This document shows positions 1-12,894 of a stretch of 64,000 nt of DNA, one piece after another. Within the stretch, counting starts at the first letter, position 1. Each line of letters begins with the position of its first letter. This DNA is from Salvia splendens (Eukaryota > Streptophyta > Magnoliopsida > Lamiales > Lamiaceae). Under the pieces are notes generated by a model. That model made no database searches and had not been told where the DNA came from. It was given only the letters and a program-made list of their open reading frames with translations. Both the position numbers and the translations under genes were made by a program. The stretch covers positions 6,944,001 through 7,008,000 of the forward strand of contig NC_056046.1 in assembly GCF_004379255.2 (NCBI RefSeq), given 5' to 3'.

Positions 1-210
1 GTTAGATAAAAATGACATAAGATAAGCTAACAAAGCTCTTCACCACAAAACATGCATATAAATGCTTAAAACAAGTTATTATCAAACAACGAAAACTATG
101 TCGAACCATATGTTCAAAGACACAAAGATGAGAAGCAGGCTGCTTTGATTCAAAAACAGCTATGTTGATAACATAGAGAGCAAGAAAAATACTATGTTGA
201 TAAGCCATAC

Positions 211-1325
211 CAGAATCAACAGGTGCAACACGTCCAATAGCCGATTCACCAAAATCCGGATCTAATAAATCCTCGAACTCTCCATCTCGCCCATCAAGAG
301 GCACATTTCTAACTTTAAAACTAGCTGGCATCAACCCTTGCCCAGGGCTGTAGCAATCCACAGTTTTCTCCCAGCTCTAATTAAATATAAAAAATGCAAA
401 TCCAAATTAGATATTCAATAAGGCATTGTAATAGCTACTACGTCTGACCACTAATAAGAAACTCATATGTCTAAATATGCCAAAATCTCAAGAACTTGTG
501 AAACGTATATTTGCTCACCTGTAATTGCAGCGTGTGGAGCAAGAAGTTCTTTACTATTTCCGCCTCTCCATTAAGCAAGAACGCAAGAGCTGAGGGAACA
601 AAGTCACGAATAAAGACTTGGTCGTAATTAAGCGGCTGCTTATCAGCCGGATCAGTGGCAGCTACGGTTCCCACAGGACTTCCACAGTAATTCACGATCG
701 CTCCTCTGAGCAATTCCCAAGCCTCCTTCTCTACCTCGGAAACATGTATCCCAAGGGTTGGTTCTGAAACCTCTGCCTCACTAAACCGGTTGGTATCTCC
801 AAATGTACCGTCATTAACCTTGACCTCCTCGGCTTTACCCTTTTCTTCATCCTTCTCAAACAAATCTTGACTCTCCTCTATCCTCTCAATTATCAGGGGC
901 TTCACATTGAAACCCCCTTGAATGTAAATATTTTCAAAGCTATTTTCGGGCAGACGGGATCCAACAGAGTTTGAATTATTCCTAATATTCGATGCTACAT
1001 TTGCAATTACACTTCTAAAACTACCGTTCTTCTTCACCCGATCAGCTAAAAAAACCTTAGACTGACCCCAATTTGAACCGGAACCACCAAAAACTCTCCG
1101 GTTCGAGTCAATGACTCTCCTAAATCCTAATATCTTCCTATTATGAGAACAATTAGCTTTGATTGAAGAATAATAGAGCTTCAATTGTGATTTCGACAAA
1201 TTATATTCACCGGAATGACCACGCTTTAGAAGTGGACTTCCAAAAATAGACGATTTTTTTCCAAGAATCAATATATTACTACAAGGCTTCATACTTGAAA
1301 TCCCAAGACAACCCCCAGAGTTCAT
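211..1325 (-). CDS. Alkaline/neutral invertase (GH100), 5' part, cut by window edge
   Basis: Would hydrolyse sucrose to glucose and fructose. Two coding exons are visible: 519-1325 (269 codons, starting at the ATG 1323-1325) and 211-376 (55 codons plus one base). The intron has a GTGAGC donor at 518 and an AG acceptor just before 376. Residues 1-200 are poorly conserved, Ser/Asn/Arg-rich and presequence-like, and the opening residues resemble mitochondrial/plastid invertases of the alpha clade. From about residue 200 the GH100 core begins: the run [20 protein letters not shown], then [20 protein letters not shown], and in exon 2 [20 protein letters not shown] and VAPVDSG, whose Asp is in the catalytic region of the family. 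Exon 2 ends in phase 1 on G, as expected before the usual GLWW exon, which lies left of the window. A mitochondrial (INVA/INVC-like) identity is likely from the N-terminus but not proven. Confidence 0.93.
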
Positions 1326-1665
1326 TTCTCTTGATTTTTCGTCAAATAATCAATATTTTCAGCTCGTTCCAAAACAAGATCGAATTTTTCACCTAAAGAC
1401 TTGAACTTTACACCCTTTTCTATGGTCTCAATAAACTTTAATATGCTATTGAGATTTAAATGAAAGAATGGTATTACACTACACAATATAAATATATACA
1501 CTTCTGTTAATTTAGAAATATAATTAACAGAAACTAGAAACTGATCTATGTTAGATATTAACAATTTGCAAAGTGGAAAAGAAGCAAAGACTGAAAAAAT
1601 GAAATGTATTTGAGACTTACAGTTGCGGTTTATGAGAAGAATGTAGCAGAAATTTTGGAAGTTGG
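1326..1665 (-). other. Probable 5' UTR with an intron, upstream of the invertase
   Basis: On the minus strand a strong donor (GTAAGT, complement of 1615-1620) lies 45 bases below the TATA box. No long ORF is present before the ATG at 1325. This suggests a short non-coding first exon (about 1621-1665) followed by a leader intron. The acceptor is uncertain; an AG near 1420 is one candidate. Leader introns are common in plant housekeeping genes. cDNA would be needed to fix it. Confidence 0.4.
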
Positions 1666-1691
1666 AGCTGCTAAAGGGGAGGGTGGAGGGG

Positions 1692-1699
1692 TTTATATA
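1692..1699 (-). promoter_or_regulatory. TATA box of the invertase gene
   Basis: Minus strand reads TATATAAA within CTATATAAACCCC, about 370 bases above the start codon and about 70 bases above a good splice donor. Position and context fit a plant core promoter; transcription would begin near 1665. Confidence 0.6.
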
Positions 1700-1725
1700 G
1701 GAAGAGCAAGTGGGAAGGTGCATCG

Positions 1726-3889
1726 AATTGTTGCGTATGCTTTAAACAAAAAAAATTGATAAGAAAAGTCAAATTTCCATTTTTACCCTCAACTTGCGGT
1801 TTTGGTTTTTTCTCTTGTGGATTATGCAAGTTGTGAAAAGGATATTTATGTCACATATTATGGAAAAAAATACAAAACGTGTTGATTAATTGACCATAGT
1901 AGATTCAACGAAAAAAAATGATCACAATTAGTAAAGATAGTCTAGCCGAACAAAACGGTAACGGTTCAATAACGATAGCTTTGTCGGAAAATTCATCATA
2001 ATTGAGTCACGATAACCTCATCGAAAAATGGACCATAGTAACTTAGTCGAAAATTATTTGAGTCATGTTCGTGGGTTGAGCCTCTCTCGAGTTTTGAAAA
2101 TATGACTAGTAAATATGAAGGGCTGTATTGGGATTTAGCAAGAATAGTTGAAATTGTCGCTTCTGACTTCTGACAACCAACATAAAAATGTGACGAAATA
2201 GAAATAGAAATAGAAATAGAAATAGAAATAGTTACTACTTTTCAAAATATTGTAAAAACGTGTGAAGAATAGTCATCTCAATTGGGCTGTTGGAATAGTT
2301 CAGCATTCTAGATCATGGGCCAACCTAGCATATTTTGTTCGTACTTTGAAACTCTCCAGTGGGCCTTCGTGAAAACTTATTTTATATTTTAAGCCCAAAT
2401 ACATTGCATTAATTCCAAGTTGAGTCCAAACATCATTGGGCCCATAAATAATGTTAATAAAGTTGAGGTGAGCCCAAAAGATCCTGATCCAGTATATTCG
2501 AAAATGAAAAGATGACAATTAGAAAAAACATGAATTAGCAATAGAAATAAAGCTTCAAATATAAAAAAAAAATTCAAAATTCTGAAATTTGACTACTATT
2601 AGAAATAATAAGATTTTGAAGTACATAATTATATACTCCTACAAGAGAATTGCATGTGACATCCATGTTGTGTGAGGAATCACAGATCTCTTTTACGTTA
2701 ATAACAACTAAACTCGAACAATTTGACAATCCTACTTAGAATCCACCATTTTCATTATTATTAATATTATAATAAGAGTTAGATAAATAACATATTATTT
2801 CGAGAAGTATTGCATATGACAAATTGACAATCACTTATCTGATAGAACAATTTTATAGTAGAAAAGTCAAATAGTTTGAATTTCATCAACTTACCAAAAT
2901 AATTAAAAATAATCAAAACTAGTAAATTATAAGGTCTAGAATTTAACATCCATATCATCAGTATATAATATGATGAAATTAAGAGGAGTACAAACAGTTA
3001 GGACAAACTGTTGAAAAACACACTACATGCAACTTGCATTATATTTTTTGCTTATTAACAACCAAAATTTTAAATTATTTATCCGCAACCACTTATCCAA
3101 AACTAAATTAAACAAAATAAAAACAAGGCACTTTCTAGAAATTTTAGAGTCTTTTCAGTCAAATAAATAGTAAAGTCTAAAATCCGACGTAACTAATGAT
3201 ACCATCTAAATTATATTCCACACATCCAAATCGAGTTTAATTTAATTATATTATCTTTGACCCTTGTTTCTGGAAACCTTAATATTATAACCTGTTTGTG
3301 ATTAGCAAACAAATGGATTACGCAGTGCTAATTAATTGAATCTACCTCTAAGTTCTCCCATCGTAAATCAAGTCTGTACTGCTACCGCGTCGGTGTTGAA
3401 TAGGGGAATTAGTTAATTAAATCTTTGATTAATAATTAAACCTAAGATATGCAATATGATTACCTAATTTGTTTTAGCTCTTTGCGGTTGAACACTCCAC
3501 TAATTAAGTAAACGAGTGGACTGGTGAGATTTTTTGGGCTTTTGACTCTAAATCAATTGTTTTAATTTGGGAGGAATATTTTGAAACGCAGACACAATTT
3601 TGACTAATTCTAGAGACGACAAATACCTTAATATTTTTTGTAATTAGCATGTTTGACATATAGCAAAATTAAACTAGTTATTAATGGAGGAGTATTTGTT
3701 TTGGGATTAGGTTCAGTTGATTTCTTGTTTCATGTAAAGTTAACCATGCCAATTTTATACCCCTAGAGTTGGTTCAGGCTTATATTTTTTACATGTACAA
3801 AATCATCTTGATTTTTTGAGTTAGCCCGGCCACCAAACCCTAAATCATGTCTGACTTATTACAATAAAATCAACTAATGATAATAATTG
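1726..3889. other. AT-rich intergenic DNA
   Basis: No ORF with family resemblance on either strand. A hexanucleotide microsatellite (GAAATA)n occupies about 2195-2231. Nothing else recognisable. Confidence 0.6.
2195..2231. repeat. (GAAATA)n microsatellite
   Basis: Six perfect tandem copies of a six-base unit in AT-rich intergenic DNA. Confidence 0.9.
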
Positions 3890-5352
3890 TGTTGGAATCG
3901 TGTTTGGTCAAACGACTTTGACTAATAATAAATGCTACAACACATTTAATTTTGTGAAATTAAATGCAATAGCGTCATCTACGTTCCGAGTAGATGACAT
4001 TAGTATATTCATTTTCTCAAATCCGATTCCCGGTGAGTGAAAAATAATATATTAAAGTTGGTCACGATAAAGCTAGAAATGAGCTATGAGAAAAACTAAG
4101 GGATTAATTAACTGAGTGTTAATTATCCCACATCGGGGATGATAAAATTCTTTGATGAAGTATTTAATAAGATGAATTATTATGTGTAATAATTATCGTG
4201 GAATAAGATGGGTGACAGAGCCGACACGCGCGCGCGTCGCCGCCCACCCGCGAGCCGCGCACCGTGACCCTTGCACCAGGCGCCGTGTGCCTTGTGCCTT
4301 GAATCTTGGTCTTTGGGTGGTCTTTGGGCAGCTCTGGTCGTTGAGTGTGGTTTAAGCCCCGCTTGTTCTTTTTAGACCACCTCAAACTCCACGCTATCCC
4401 CGACGGACCCCGACTCATGGTGGTCCACGTCATGTCCTCGCTGGACCTCGACGCATAACGGGAGACAAAAGGTCCCCGCTAGACCCCGACGCATAACGCG
4501 AGACAAAAGGTCCCCGATGGACCCCGACAGTCCATGGTGTATCCCGTCGTGTAGTGTGTCCAGATGCGTCGTGTCTCTTCAGCTCCCAATGGCTCGTGCA
4601 CCAGTCAGTAACCCCCGGCGGTTACAGTCAAGCCATCATGGCACACATAATGGTTGTTGACTCCATCAATGCCCAATGGGTGGACTTGGCCTAAAAATAG
4701 GCAGTCACTCCATGCATTGCATACGATTGAATATACAACAAACTCAAGCATTCTTGCATACACGTTTTCTCTCTCTCTGCATAATCTTCCCGTCGAAGCT
4801 CTGCCCCCGCCTTACTCCCGTTCGCCGGAGCTCTGCTGCTAGCGGTGCTGCTACTTCAGAGACGAAGTCGTTTTATCTTTGGGGACGACACGCCAAACCG
4901 TGAGCACTACCGGGGCGTATCTCGTCTTGCGGAAAGAGGACTCCTTGACTCGGCTTACATCTTTACGGTTTATTGTTTCAAATTCTCCTTTGTAATTTCA
5001 ATTCAGTTTATTTCTGTTTAATTTCTCCATTCTTCATTGGGTTGTAATACGCCCGGTTAGTGTATCTTTGTATCATAGTCATTTTTTCAACCAACAAATT
5101 GTTATTTATAGGTTCGGGTTAAGAGAAATGTTTACTCTTCTTTGATTTGATATAGTAATATGTATAAAGAATGTTTCAGATGCAAATTATCATATATCGA
5201 AAATGAGTAAAATTGCACGCAATATATAAATATTTTTTCCCAATTTTATTTGTTTGAAGCCTTTTGGGAAGTGTTCGAAAAATACTATAACTATTCGAAA
5301 TGGACAATATCATACTAATGTTGAGTTCGATGTACATCGACGAACCATTACA
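3890..5352 (+). repeat. Ty1/Copia-type LTR (5' LTR remnant)
   Basis: Starts TGTTGGAATC and ends CATTACA, so it has TG...CA termini, and is followed after one base by an initiator tRNA-Met primer-binding site, which is what defines it as a 5' LTR of Copia type. It contains the TTATCCCACATCGG block seen in many plant Copia LTRs, a GC-rich stretch (4215-4270) and two imperfect copies of a ~42-bp repeat (4440-4530, GGTCCCCG...GACGCATAACG). No second LTR, gag or pol is in the window, so the element is truncated. Boundaries are by eye; no TSD could be checked. Confidence 0.7.
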
Positions 5353-5353
5353 G

Positions 5354-5365
5354 TGGTATCAGAGC
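5354..5365 (+). other. Primer-binding site for initiator tRNA-Met
   Basis: TGGTATCAGAGC is the 12-base complement of the 3' end of plant initiator tRNA-Met, the usual primer of Copia reverse transcription. It starts one base after the LTR end CA. About 100 bases of leader follow before the Harbinger insertion. Confidence 0.85.
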
Positions 5366-5466
5366 TCATGTAGCCACTGATTCGATCAATTGCTTTTTTA
5401 CATTCTCGATGTGTCTGTGTGGTCTTGAACAAGACATGTGGTGGCTTGTGTGTTCTTGGCTTATGA

Positions 5467-7287
5467 GAGCATCCACAGTGGGGCAGACGATAGTCTTCCT
5501 GATGCATCTGCGTGCTATCGTCCGCCACTGTAGCCATACGGACGATGCCCGATGCATCGTCCGCCCCATTGCGGGCGACGCGGACGATGCAACGTGTTTT
5601 CGCTTTTTTTTTTAAAAAAATTTAATTTCTTTTACCTATATATACCTCACTTTTCATTCCATTTTTTCACACTTTTCTCTCCCATCTCTCATCAATTATC
5701 TTTTCCCCACCCACCAATCTTTCTCTCACTTAAAAAATGAGACCCGATGATGATTGGAGTACCTCAGAGGGCATTACTAGGGCCTTGTTCCATTGTGTTC
5801 ATGAGGTTGCGGCGGAATGCTTGGCCGAAATGGAGCGCGAGCGTGAAACGGCGGAGCAGGTCCAAGCGGAGCAGATCCAGAGGCCGTTTCACCGTAGGAC
5901 GTTTGTTCGCTGCGAGCACGACCTAGCTCACCAACGTCTGTTCGCAGACTATTTTGCGGAGGAACCACGGTGGGGCTAGACGGTTTTTCACCGCTGGTTT
6001 AGAATGAGGCGAGATCTTTTTCTCAGCATTGTCCACACGTTGGAGGCACGTGATCCTTACTTCCAGTATCGGGAAGATGACATTGGCAGACCCAGACTTA
6101 CGCCGTTGCAGAAGTGCACGGTTGTGCTCCGGCAGTTGGTCTACAACACCACGGTAGACATGTTCGACGAGTACATTCACGTCGGGGAGACAACTGTTCG
6201 CGAGTGCCTGAAGAAATTTTGTAGGGGAGTTATGGAGGCTTACAACGACACATATTTGCGAAGGCAGACTATTGACGATTGCCATGCCCTGATGAAGATG
6301 CACGAGACTGTGCACGGCTTTCCTGGAATGTTAGGGAACATAGATTGTATGCACTAGGAGTGGAAGAATTGTCCGACGGCGTGAAGAGACCAATTTACTA
6401 GTGGATACAAGGGCAGCCACCCGACAATGATCCTCGAAGTCATTGCTGTCCATTGTCTCTGGATCTGACATGCTTACTTCGGTGTGGCGGGGTCGAACAA
6501 CGACATCAACGTCCTGAACTCCTCATATCTCTTCACCGAGCAATGCAAAGACAACGGCCCAGCCATTGAGTTCACTGCAAACAGACGCCAACATCATATG
6601 GGGTACTACTTGGCCGATGGCATATACCCGAGGTGACCTGTTTTTTTGAAAACGATCAGATGCCCAATCGGTGAGAAGAGAATTTTATTCGCGCAAAAGC
6701 AGGAGGCTGCATGGAAGGATGTGGAGCGGGCATTTGGTGTGCTCCAAGCTCAGTGGGCTATAGTGAAGGGTCCAGCGCAGTTATGGTACAAGGATGTCAT
6801 CGCTGATGTCATGTATGCGTGCATCATCTTGCATAACATGATAGTCGAACACGAAGGTGGAAGAGTCACCGATTGGGGCGATGATGAAGCTGGATCTAGC
6901 TCTAGCACGGCGACCCCGCCCCACGTTCGAGGATTACCGGCGGGCTACAATGAGGTTCCAGCTAGACAGGCCTCAATGCGCAACCAACAAGACCATACTC
7001 GGCTCATGTCCGACATGGTTGAAGAAATTTGGAACCGTAACGGCCGTTGAATTTGTAATTTTTTTTTATTTCGTACTGTGCTCTTTGAACTTTTAATTAA
7101 ATGAAGTTTTTTATTCAAATTTTGTAGTGTTTATTTATTCAAATAAATATAATGCTATATGGATGACTATAGGGCGGACTATAGGGCGTCTCACTGCAGG
7201 TGAATGAGTAAGAGGATAAAATGCTAATGTGGCGGAGGATACGGCGCCCTATAGGGCGGGCTATAGGACGCCCCACTATGGATGCTC
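5467..7287 (+). mobile_element. PIF/Harbinger DNA transposon, decayed, nested in the Copia element
   Basis: Terminal inverted repeats GAGCATCCACAGTGGGGC (5467-5484) and the complement of 7270-7287 match at 17 of 18 positions. Both ends are flanked by the trinucleotide TGA (5464-5466 and 7288-7290), fitting the 3-bp target duplications of this superfamily (usually TWA). Subterminal CCCTATAGGGCG motifs recur at the right end (7165-7265). Length 1821 bp. It sits in the leader of the Copia remnant, about 100 bases past the primer-binding site, so it is the younger of the two. A TATA box (TATATATA, 5637-5644) precedes the transposase ORF. The accessory Myb/SANT-like ORF often found in this superfamily is absent. 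Confidence 0.88.
5737..7050 (+). pseudogene. PIF/Harbinger transposase (HARBI1-like DDE nuclease), broken
   Basis: Reads as a plant Harbinger DDE nuclease interrupted by stops: an N-terminal block from the ATG at 5737 to a TAG at 5977-5979, a central block around 6004-6357 ending in TAG, further stops around 6385 and 6468, and a C-terminal block 6646-7050. All three catalytic acidic regions can still be recognised: the first Asp in GNIDCMH (near 6345), the second in GSNNDINVL (near 6500), and the Glu in DVERAFGVLQ (near 6725). The LHNMIVE motif typical of the family follows. At least four nonsense changes make it inactive. Product would have been nuclear and cut at the terminal repeats. Confidence 0.85.
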
Positions 7288-7290
7288 TGA

Positions 7291-10200
7291 TGTCTTTTTG
7301 CTATGCGTTGCAAAAATAAAATAATTAGGGTTTAACCAAAATCAGATAATATTATGTTAATGTTAAGTTTGAGTGTGTACCGGCGGCCACCCTTGACATA
7401 GACATTGGACCTCCCCGACCCCGGGGAGTACCTTTTTATATCTATGTGAATTGAGAATGCTAAACTCATCTAATCATTCAAATAATTTGCTGGTAGTAGT
7501 AGTATTTAAAGAACAACAATATTTCACGGCATAAATTGATGAACTGTAACCAAGCACCATGTGTTAGCAACGTGTTTGAGGAGAGATCGACTTAAAATGT
7601 ACTCTACTATTCACCACGAAATCAGCTCTTGCTATAATTAATGCTGTAACTAACACATAGTTGGTTATTTTGGTATTCAATAAACATAATTAATAATAAA
7701 ATTATACTAGTGGTATATGAAAGGACAGAAAGATTGTGAAGACGGATCGAACAAACTTTGTCAATTTATATACTACTACTACTACTCAATTCACATGCCT
7801 TCTCAAATTTCACATTAATTTTCTAGAAAGTAAAACTAGCACGTAACTTTTCTATATATTTATTGCAATTTGCACATAATATTAAGTAAAAGTACATAGA
7901 TAATTAATTGTGCCTTTAAGGGAATAAACTGTTACAATATTGATATGAATAAAGTGTTGGCAATAGAAATTAAAAAATACATAGTAATATATAACTATCC
8001 TATATGAGTATCGAGACAACACTGAAGCCACTATATAAATATCATGGGTCACTCCTCCTACTATCAATTGGTTAAGTTCTATATTCAATTACACAACAAT
8101 TCAATGCAAAAATAATTCTCAGTGCATTTGATTATCGAAAGCTAAGAAATCTCTTAATTAAGCATACATATTATTCTTAGGCGAAAGATGATTCTAAATC
8201 TCACATACATAAAGCTCCAAACTTCATCATCTATTTCTCTACAATTGAGAACTATACATTGTATACGCTCTTGGCTTATACTATATAAGCTTGTATTTTT
8301 TTACCTGCATTAATTAATTAAAGTTTAATATTTTAATATATATAGTCTGTAATCTGTATATCTTTCATCAAGTAAGTTAAATAGACACTCTTTCAAATAA
8401 TAGAGCAAAGGAATGATTACTCATATATAGAAGAAAGTAGTAGGCATAATTCGAAGAGAATCTTACGCCTTGGAAAAACATTATTCCTCATAAAAAGGGC
8501 AAAATTCAAAGACCAATTAAAGTTATGGATATAAGGTTTTGAAAGCTCGTTTTCGTTATACAACTTCACGCAAAGCATACATATTTTTAAGGACGAAATT
8601 ATGTTTTATTCACAATTTAGTTAACTCTCATATCAATACTGTTTTGAGTTTTAGATAATTACTTTCACATACACATGTGCACATAATATATATATGTAGG
8701 AACCCTTACATGTACCTAATTAAGTCTATCATTCGGTATCTACTTAGAGTGATTTCCTTAATCATGAATTATGATTAAACTGTCACATGACTTAAGTATT
8801 TGAATCTTAATTAATTAGCTATATATAACTAAATACCACTCCTCTATTTAAACAAATTAACTTTCATCCAAACTTTGAGCGCTCTCAAATTTTTTTTAAT
8901 ACTAACATTTTTTGAAGATATATATAGAGAACACCCAACTTTACGGTTAAATAGCCCTAAAGCAATAGTGGAAATCATTAATATTTCGTAATCTTTTCGA
9001 TATTAAAGGAGGGCTGTGGATTTAACTCGTACCCGAAAACCACATACTTGTAGCTCACTTAATAATTAATCACCCAATAATTTGATGATTAGGTTATGTG
9101 TTAAAATGTAAAGATAGAAGCAATAAGAGCACTATAAACAGTGGGATTGGCTTAGGATCCCTTAACATAATTCAAAGGGCACTTTTTATTATACACCAAT
9201 AACTTATATAGATGGATTTGATTGATCATACAATAGCAATCTACTACTTTTCAGATGCCACTATTGTCACATAGTGTGGACCCAAAACCAAGCTCTTGGG
9301 ACCCACCTAAAATGCATCTAAGCCAATAATCAACATCCTCATGGCACTCTACTAAAGTCATAATGTAGATGAAAAATGGTCCATAGAAGAAAATCAACAC
9401 GACAAAAAAATCTAACTTTTCGATTGAAAAATAAAGTAAAAAAAAACCCAAAGATTATTATGTGGTGGATTCCAGTTGTAGTTTGGTAGGTACATTTGTG
9501 GATGGATTGATATATACATACACGATGCAATGGTTTTCGTGTGTGCATACGTTTTTGTAGATATCATCATTAACAAGTGGTGGCTTATGGATTAATTGGC
9601 ATTGGTGACTTATTTAATCATAGTTATGACTATGTAAGCCGAAAGTTAAAAATTTTGGTTAGCTTTATGGTACGAACTCATGCTTATAGAAATTAGAACA
9701 CAAATTTTACACACTTATTTATGGTGACATTTGTTTGGTGGTGCCTACCTAGTATTGTGTTTCACTTCAATCTCGCTGAAAATTAGTACTCCGTATCATT
9801 CTTGTCTCATATTGATTTGATAATGTTTGCGTCATATCTATATATTCTTGAACAATTCTCCCTCCTTACGATGCCTTTAAAAGAGGTGAATGATCTATTT
9901 CTACAAATTATTTATCATAATAGCATTATGTTGCAATCTCTGCAAATGAAATTAAGCTATAGAAAAAGGAAACCACATGCATGTGAATCATGTCATGGGA
10001 TCTTTTATTAGTACTTGAATATTAAGGGCATTTGCTAAAGAAGATAAGATAAGAAAAAATATGTATTTTAGATAAGATAACTCCATTATCTTATAAATAA
10101 TCATTTAACTGGCAGATGAAAATGATAAATTTTTACTTTTCCATTTTGAGCGTTTTACAATAGTGGAGTATTTTTTTCTTTCTTTCTAAAAGTAAAACAT

Positions 10201-11886
10201 TTTTCTCACTTTTACTTTTTATTCTATCTTACTTTATTTTTTCTAACTATATTCTTTCTTTTATTTTATTATCATTTTATTTAATACATTGCACACTTTT
10301 TTCTTAATCTCCGTGTCGAAAAGAATATCACCAATATTATGAAACGGAGGGAGTAGGTACTAGTAGTAGAAGATCTAATATGTTTAAAGTTCGTGTTTGA
10401 TTTAGTTACATAGTATATTCGAACTTGAAACTTTTGAACTTGACATTCACCATTATGCATTCTGCATCTAAATCAAACACGAACGCAAGAATAGTTTCAA
10501 TTTTCAAGGTTTACGGCTTTGAAGTAGTAGCTAGTTTCATCCAACAAAGAACCCAAAATCCAAGATTAAACTAAATAAAAATAAAATAAAATTCAGAAAA
10601 GATAAGTTATAGTACACGTGGCAGGTCCGCAACACCTCTGACTGTTTGGACCACATCGGATGGCTTCATCAAAAGGCAATCGGCCTACAAAGATTTCCGC
10701 CGCCACCGCCGAATCTCTCTCTTTCTCTTACTTTCTCGGATTAAATTGGCCGATAATGTATTTGAATTGTATTCATCTGTATTTTTGTTAAAAATCACAT
10801 ATAAAATGTGTTATTGTATTCTGCAATCAATTCCATCACGTTTTGTAAAGGCTGGCCCCATTTCATGTGCAAATATCGTCCATTTTCTACAAATTTATAA
10901 CAATACTCTTACAATTTCTCTACTAGGGGCTTCAATTGGTCCCCAACCCATCAACACTTTCTTTCCTCAAATCTTTGAATGAAAATGAAATACAAATTTG
11001 TCAACTATTAAGCTTCAATCTCTATATTGCTAGGACGGATATTGTCAAGTACTAGGGATACGTTTCCCACGTGTAGATAATGTATGTGTCACACTTTGAT
11101 TAATTGCAACTAATAAATGTTGCATTATGTATAATCTGAATTCAATTGATATTAGTATATTTTATTTTTTTAAGTACACCATATTTACTGCATATTTAAT
11201 TAAAGTCTACAAGGCCTAGATCCTGAAATCAAGTTTTGATACGGAGAAAGAAAAGAAGAAGGCTCTGATTTTTGAGACAATGAAGCATGCTGTCTAGTTC
11301 ATTGCCTTCAATATTGATGTTTGTCCTAGCAAAGATTAACACCTACCAAACTAAAGTTTAGTGGATTTAGGTTGATTCATTATATCAATTTGGAAAAAAT
11401 TCGATTGATTAATATATCAAATTAACAAATCGGAGTATAATTATTTATGAGAATTACTAAGAATATACTATCTGGATAATTCATTACAAGTTCCCCAATA
11501 ACAACTCAACAAAGATATTTTTTTCAAGTGAAAAAGTAAAGATATTAATTATATACATGGGTAGATATTTAAAACAGGAATTTTAAATAATAATTGAGGA
11601 AGCACTCATAATTTTCGTACGTTGTAACAATAAACAAAGACCAAGAAATGATACATATATATAAGTGTGTTCCAAAGAATGATAGCGATGTTACAAATTT
11701 TTCAATTTCTTTTGGCCGTCCACGAAAAAAAAGGAAGAAAAAAAGAATACAAACTCTAAAATAGCAAGTTAACTATGAGCCTGTCCCTCTCCCACCAATT
11801 CTATGGTAATCTTTAAAAAAAAAACTACATTTTTTTCTAGTATTTTTTTTCAGAAAGCAGGGTTTGATTATTCAATACAACATGTT
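7291..11886. other. AT-rich intergenic DNA
   Basis: The first ~150 bases may be leftover Copia leader. No ORF resembles a known family. A stretch at 10610-10740 has a G-box (CACGTG) followed by a CT-rich, CCGCCG-containing segment that looks like a plant promoter/leader without a gene behind it. The right end of a Stowaway-like MITE is at 10353. Otherwise nothing seen. Confidence 0.5.
10163..10353. mobile_element. Degraded Stowaway-like MITE
   Basis: The right end reads CGGAGGGAG followed by TA, the Stowaway terminus and its target dinucleotide. The left end (GGAGTATT near 10163) is badly diverged, so the left limit is a guess. Confidence 0.35.
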
Positions 11887-12894
11887 TTAAACATTGCTAT
11901 TGAACTGGTTTTGTAAGAAAAACATGTCCTCCACATCCCACAAATTGTCACCACCACAGTCCATCCACTGGCTGCAGCTGAAATCCAACCCTTGATTAAA
12001 GTAGTCGGTTTGATTCGTCACAGATTGCTGATTATCGCCGCCGTAGCTAATCTGATCCGCCGCCGCGTAGCACTGGTCTTGGTTGTGGTTGAAAGAGTCG
12101 GAGGAAGCGGAGACGGCGGCGCTGGAGTTCTCCGGCGTTGTCTGAGAGTTGACCATGTTGTGAGGCTGCCCGAAACTGCCGCTGTCGGTGAGGTGGTAGT
12201 TTCCGGCGGCGGAGGAAGGCAACGGCGCGGCGGCGGCGGAGGCGGAGGCGGCTTGGATCCGCTCCACCAGCCTCGGCATCCAAAGGTAGCGCATGGCGTC
12301 CTTGAATTGCTTGCTGTTCACGTCACATTTCAGCTGCTTGGCATGCTTTTGCACCCGTGTGCGCCAGTAGTTCTTGATCTCGTTGTCTGTCCTCCCCGGG
12401 AGATGCTGCGCGATTTTCGACCACCTGTCCCACAAAAGCATGCCATCGCCAAATAAGTCTCAAGTCTCTACCAAAACAAATTTCTCGAAAATAAATTTGA
12501 ATTAGCACATACCGATTTCCCCAACGGGAATGGAGTTCGAGGATGAGAAGCTGCTCTTCTAGAGTGATGTTGCCGCGGCGGACGTCGGGGCGGAGGTAGT
12601 TCAGCCACCTCAGCCTGCAGCTCTTTCCGGTCCTCTTTAGGCCTGCATCCACATTTCAATAACCAAGTTAATTCAATACAAAAAAAAATATTGTTATAAA
12701 AAAAATATGAAGTCTGGTCAAATTCTGGTCAGTATGTACTCACCAGCGCAGCGGGCGAGGGAGTTCCAGCGGCCTTCGCCGTGATGAGCGATGTAGTTGA
12801 TGAGGGTGAAGTCTTCTTCAACGGTCCATGGGCCTCTCCGGAGATCCATTTCCTCCTCGCTGTAATCGCCTCTCACTTTACCGAGTTGCTCCAT
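11887..12894 (-). CDS. R2R3-MYB transcription factor, subgroup 20 type (MYB62/78/108/116-like)
   Basis: Three exons on the minus strand: 12744-12894, 12513-12642 and 11887-12424, with GTGAGT/AG and GTATGT/AG introns, giving 819 bases and 272 residues. Intron positions are the two classical ones of plant R2R3-MYBs, after ...LARCAG and after SRWGNR. R2 (about 21-70) has W23 and the block [20 protein letters not shown]3 (about 73-121) has GNITLEEQ and [22 protein letters not shown] at 142-146 is the W-x-P-R-L signature of subgroup 20, whose members act in phosphate starvation, stress and anther/jasmonate responses. The tail is Ala/Ser-rich, then Gln/Asn-rich, and ends with an acidic-hydrophobic block ([12 protein letters not shown]), a likely activation region. 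The start ATG (12892-12894) is the first in frame below the TATA box. Nuclear DNA-binding regulator; target genes cannot be inferred. Confidence 0.94.

Noticed and set aside
4164..4433. 89-codon minus-strand ORF
   Set aside because: Lies wholly within the Copia LTR; composition reflects the GC-rich stretch.
9120..9300. Possible Tourist-type MITE (GAGCACTATAAACAGTGGG...)
   Set aside because: The right-hand counterpart is not convincing and no flanking trinucleotide duplication was found.
11992..12456. 154-codon ORF on plus in the MYB locus
   Set aside because: Antisense shadow of MYB exon 3; GC-rich codons of the Ala/Ser tail keep it open.
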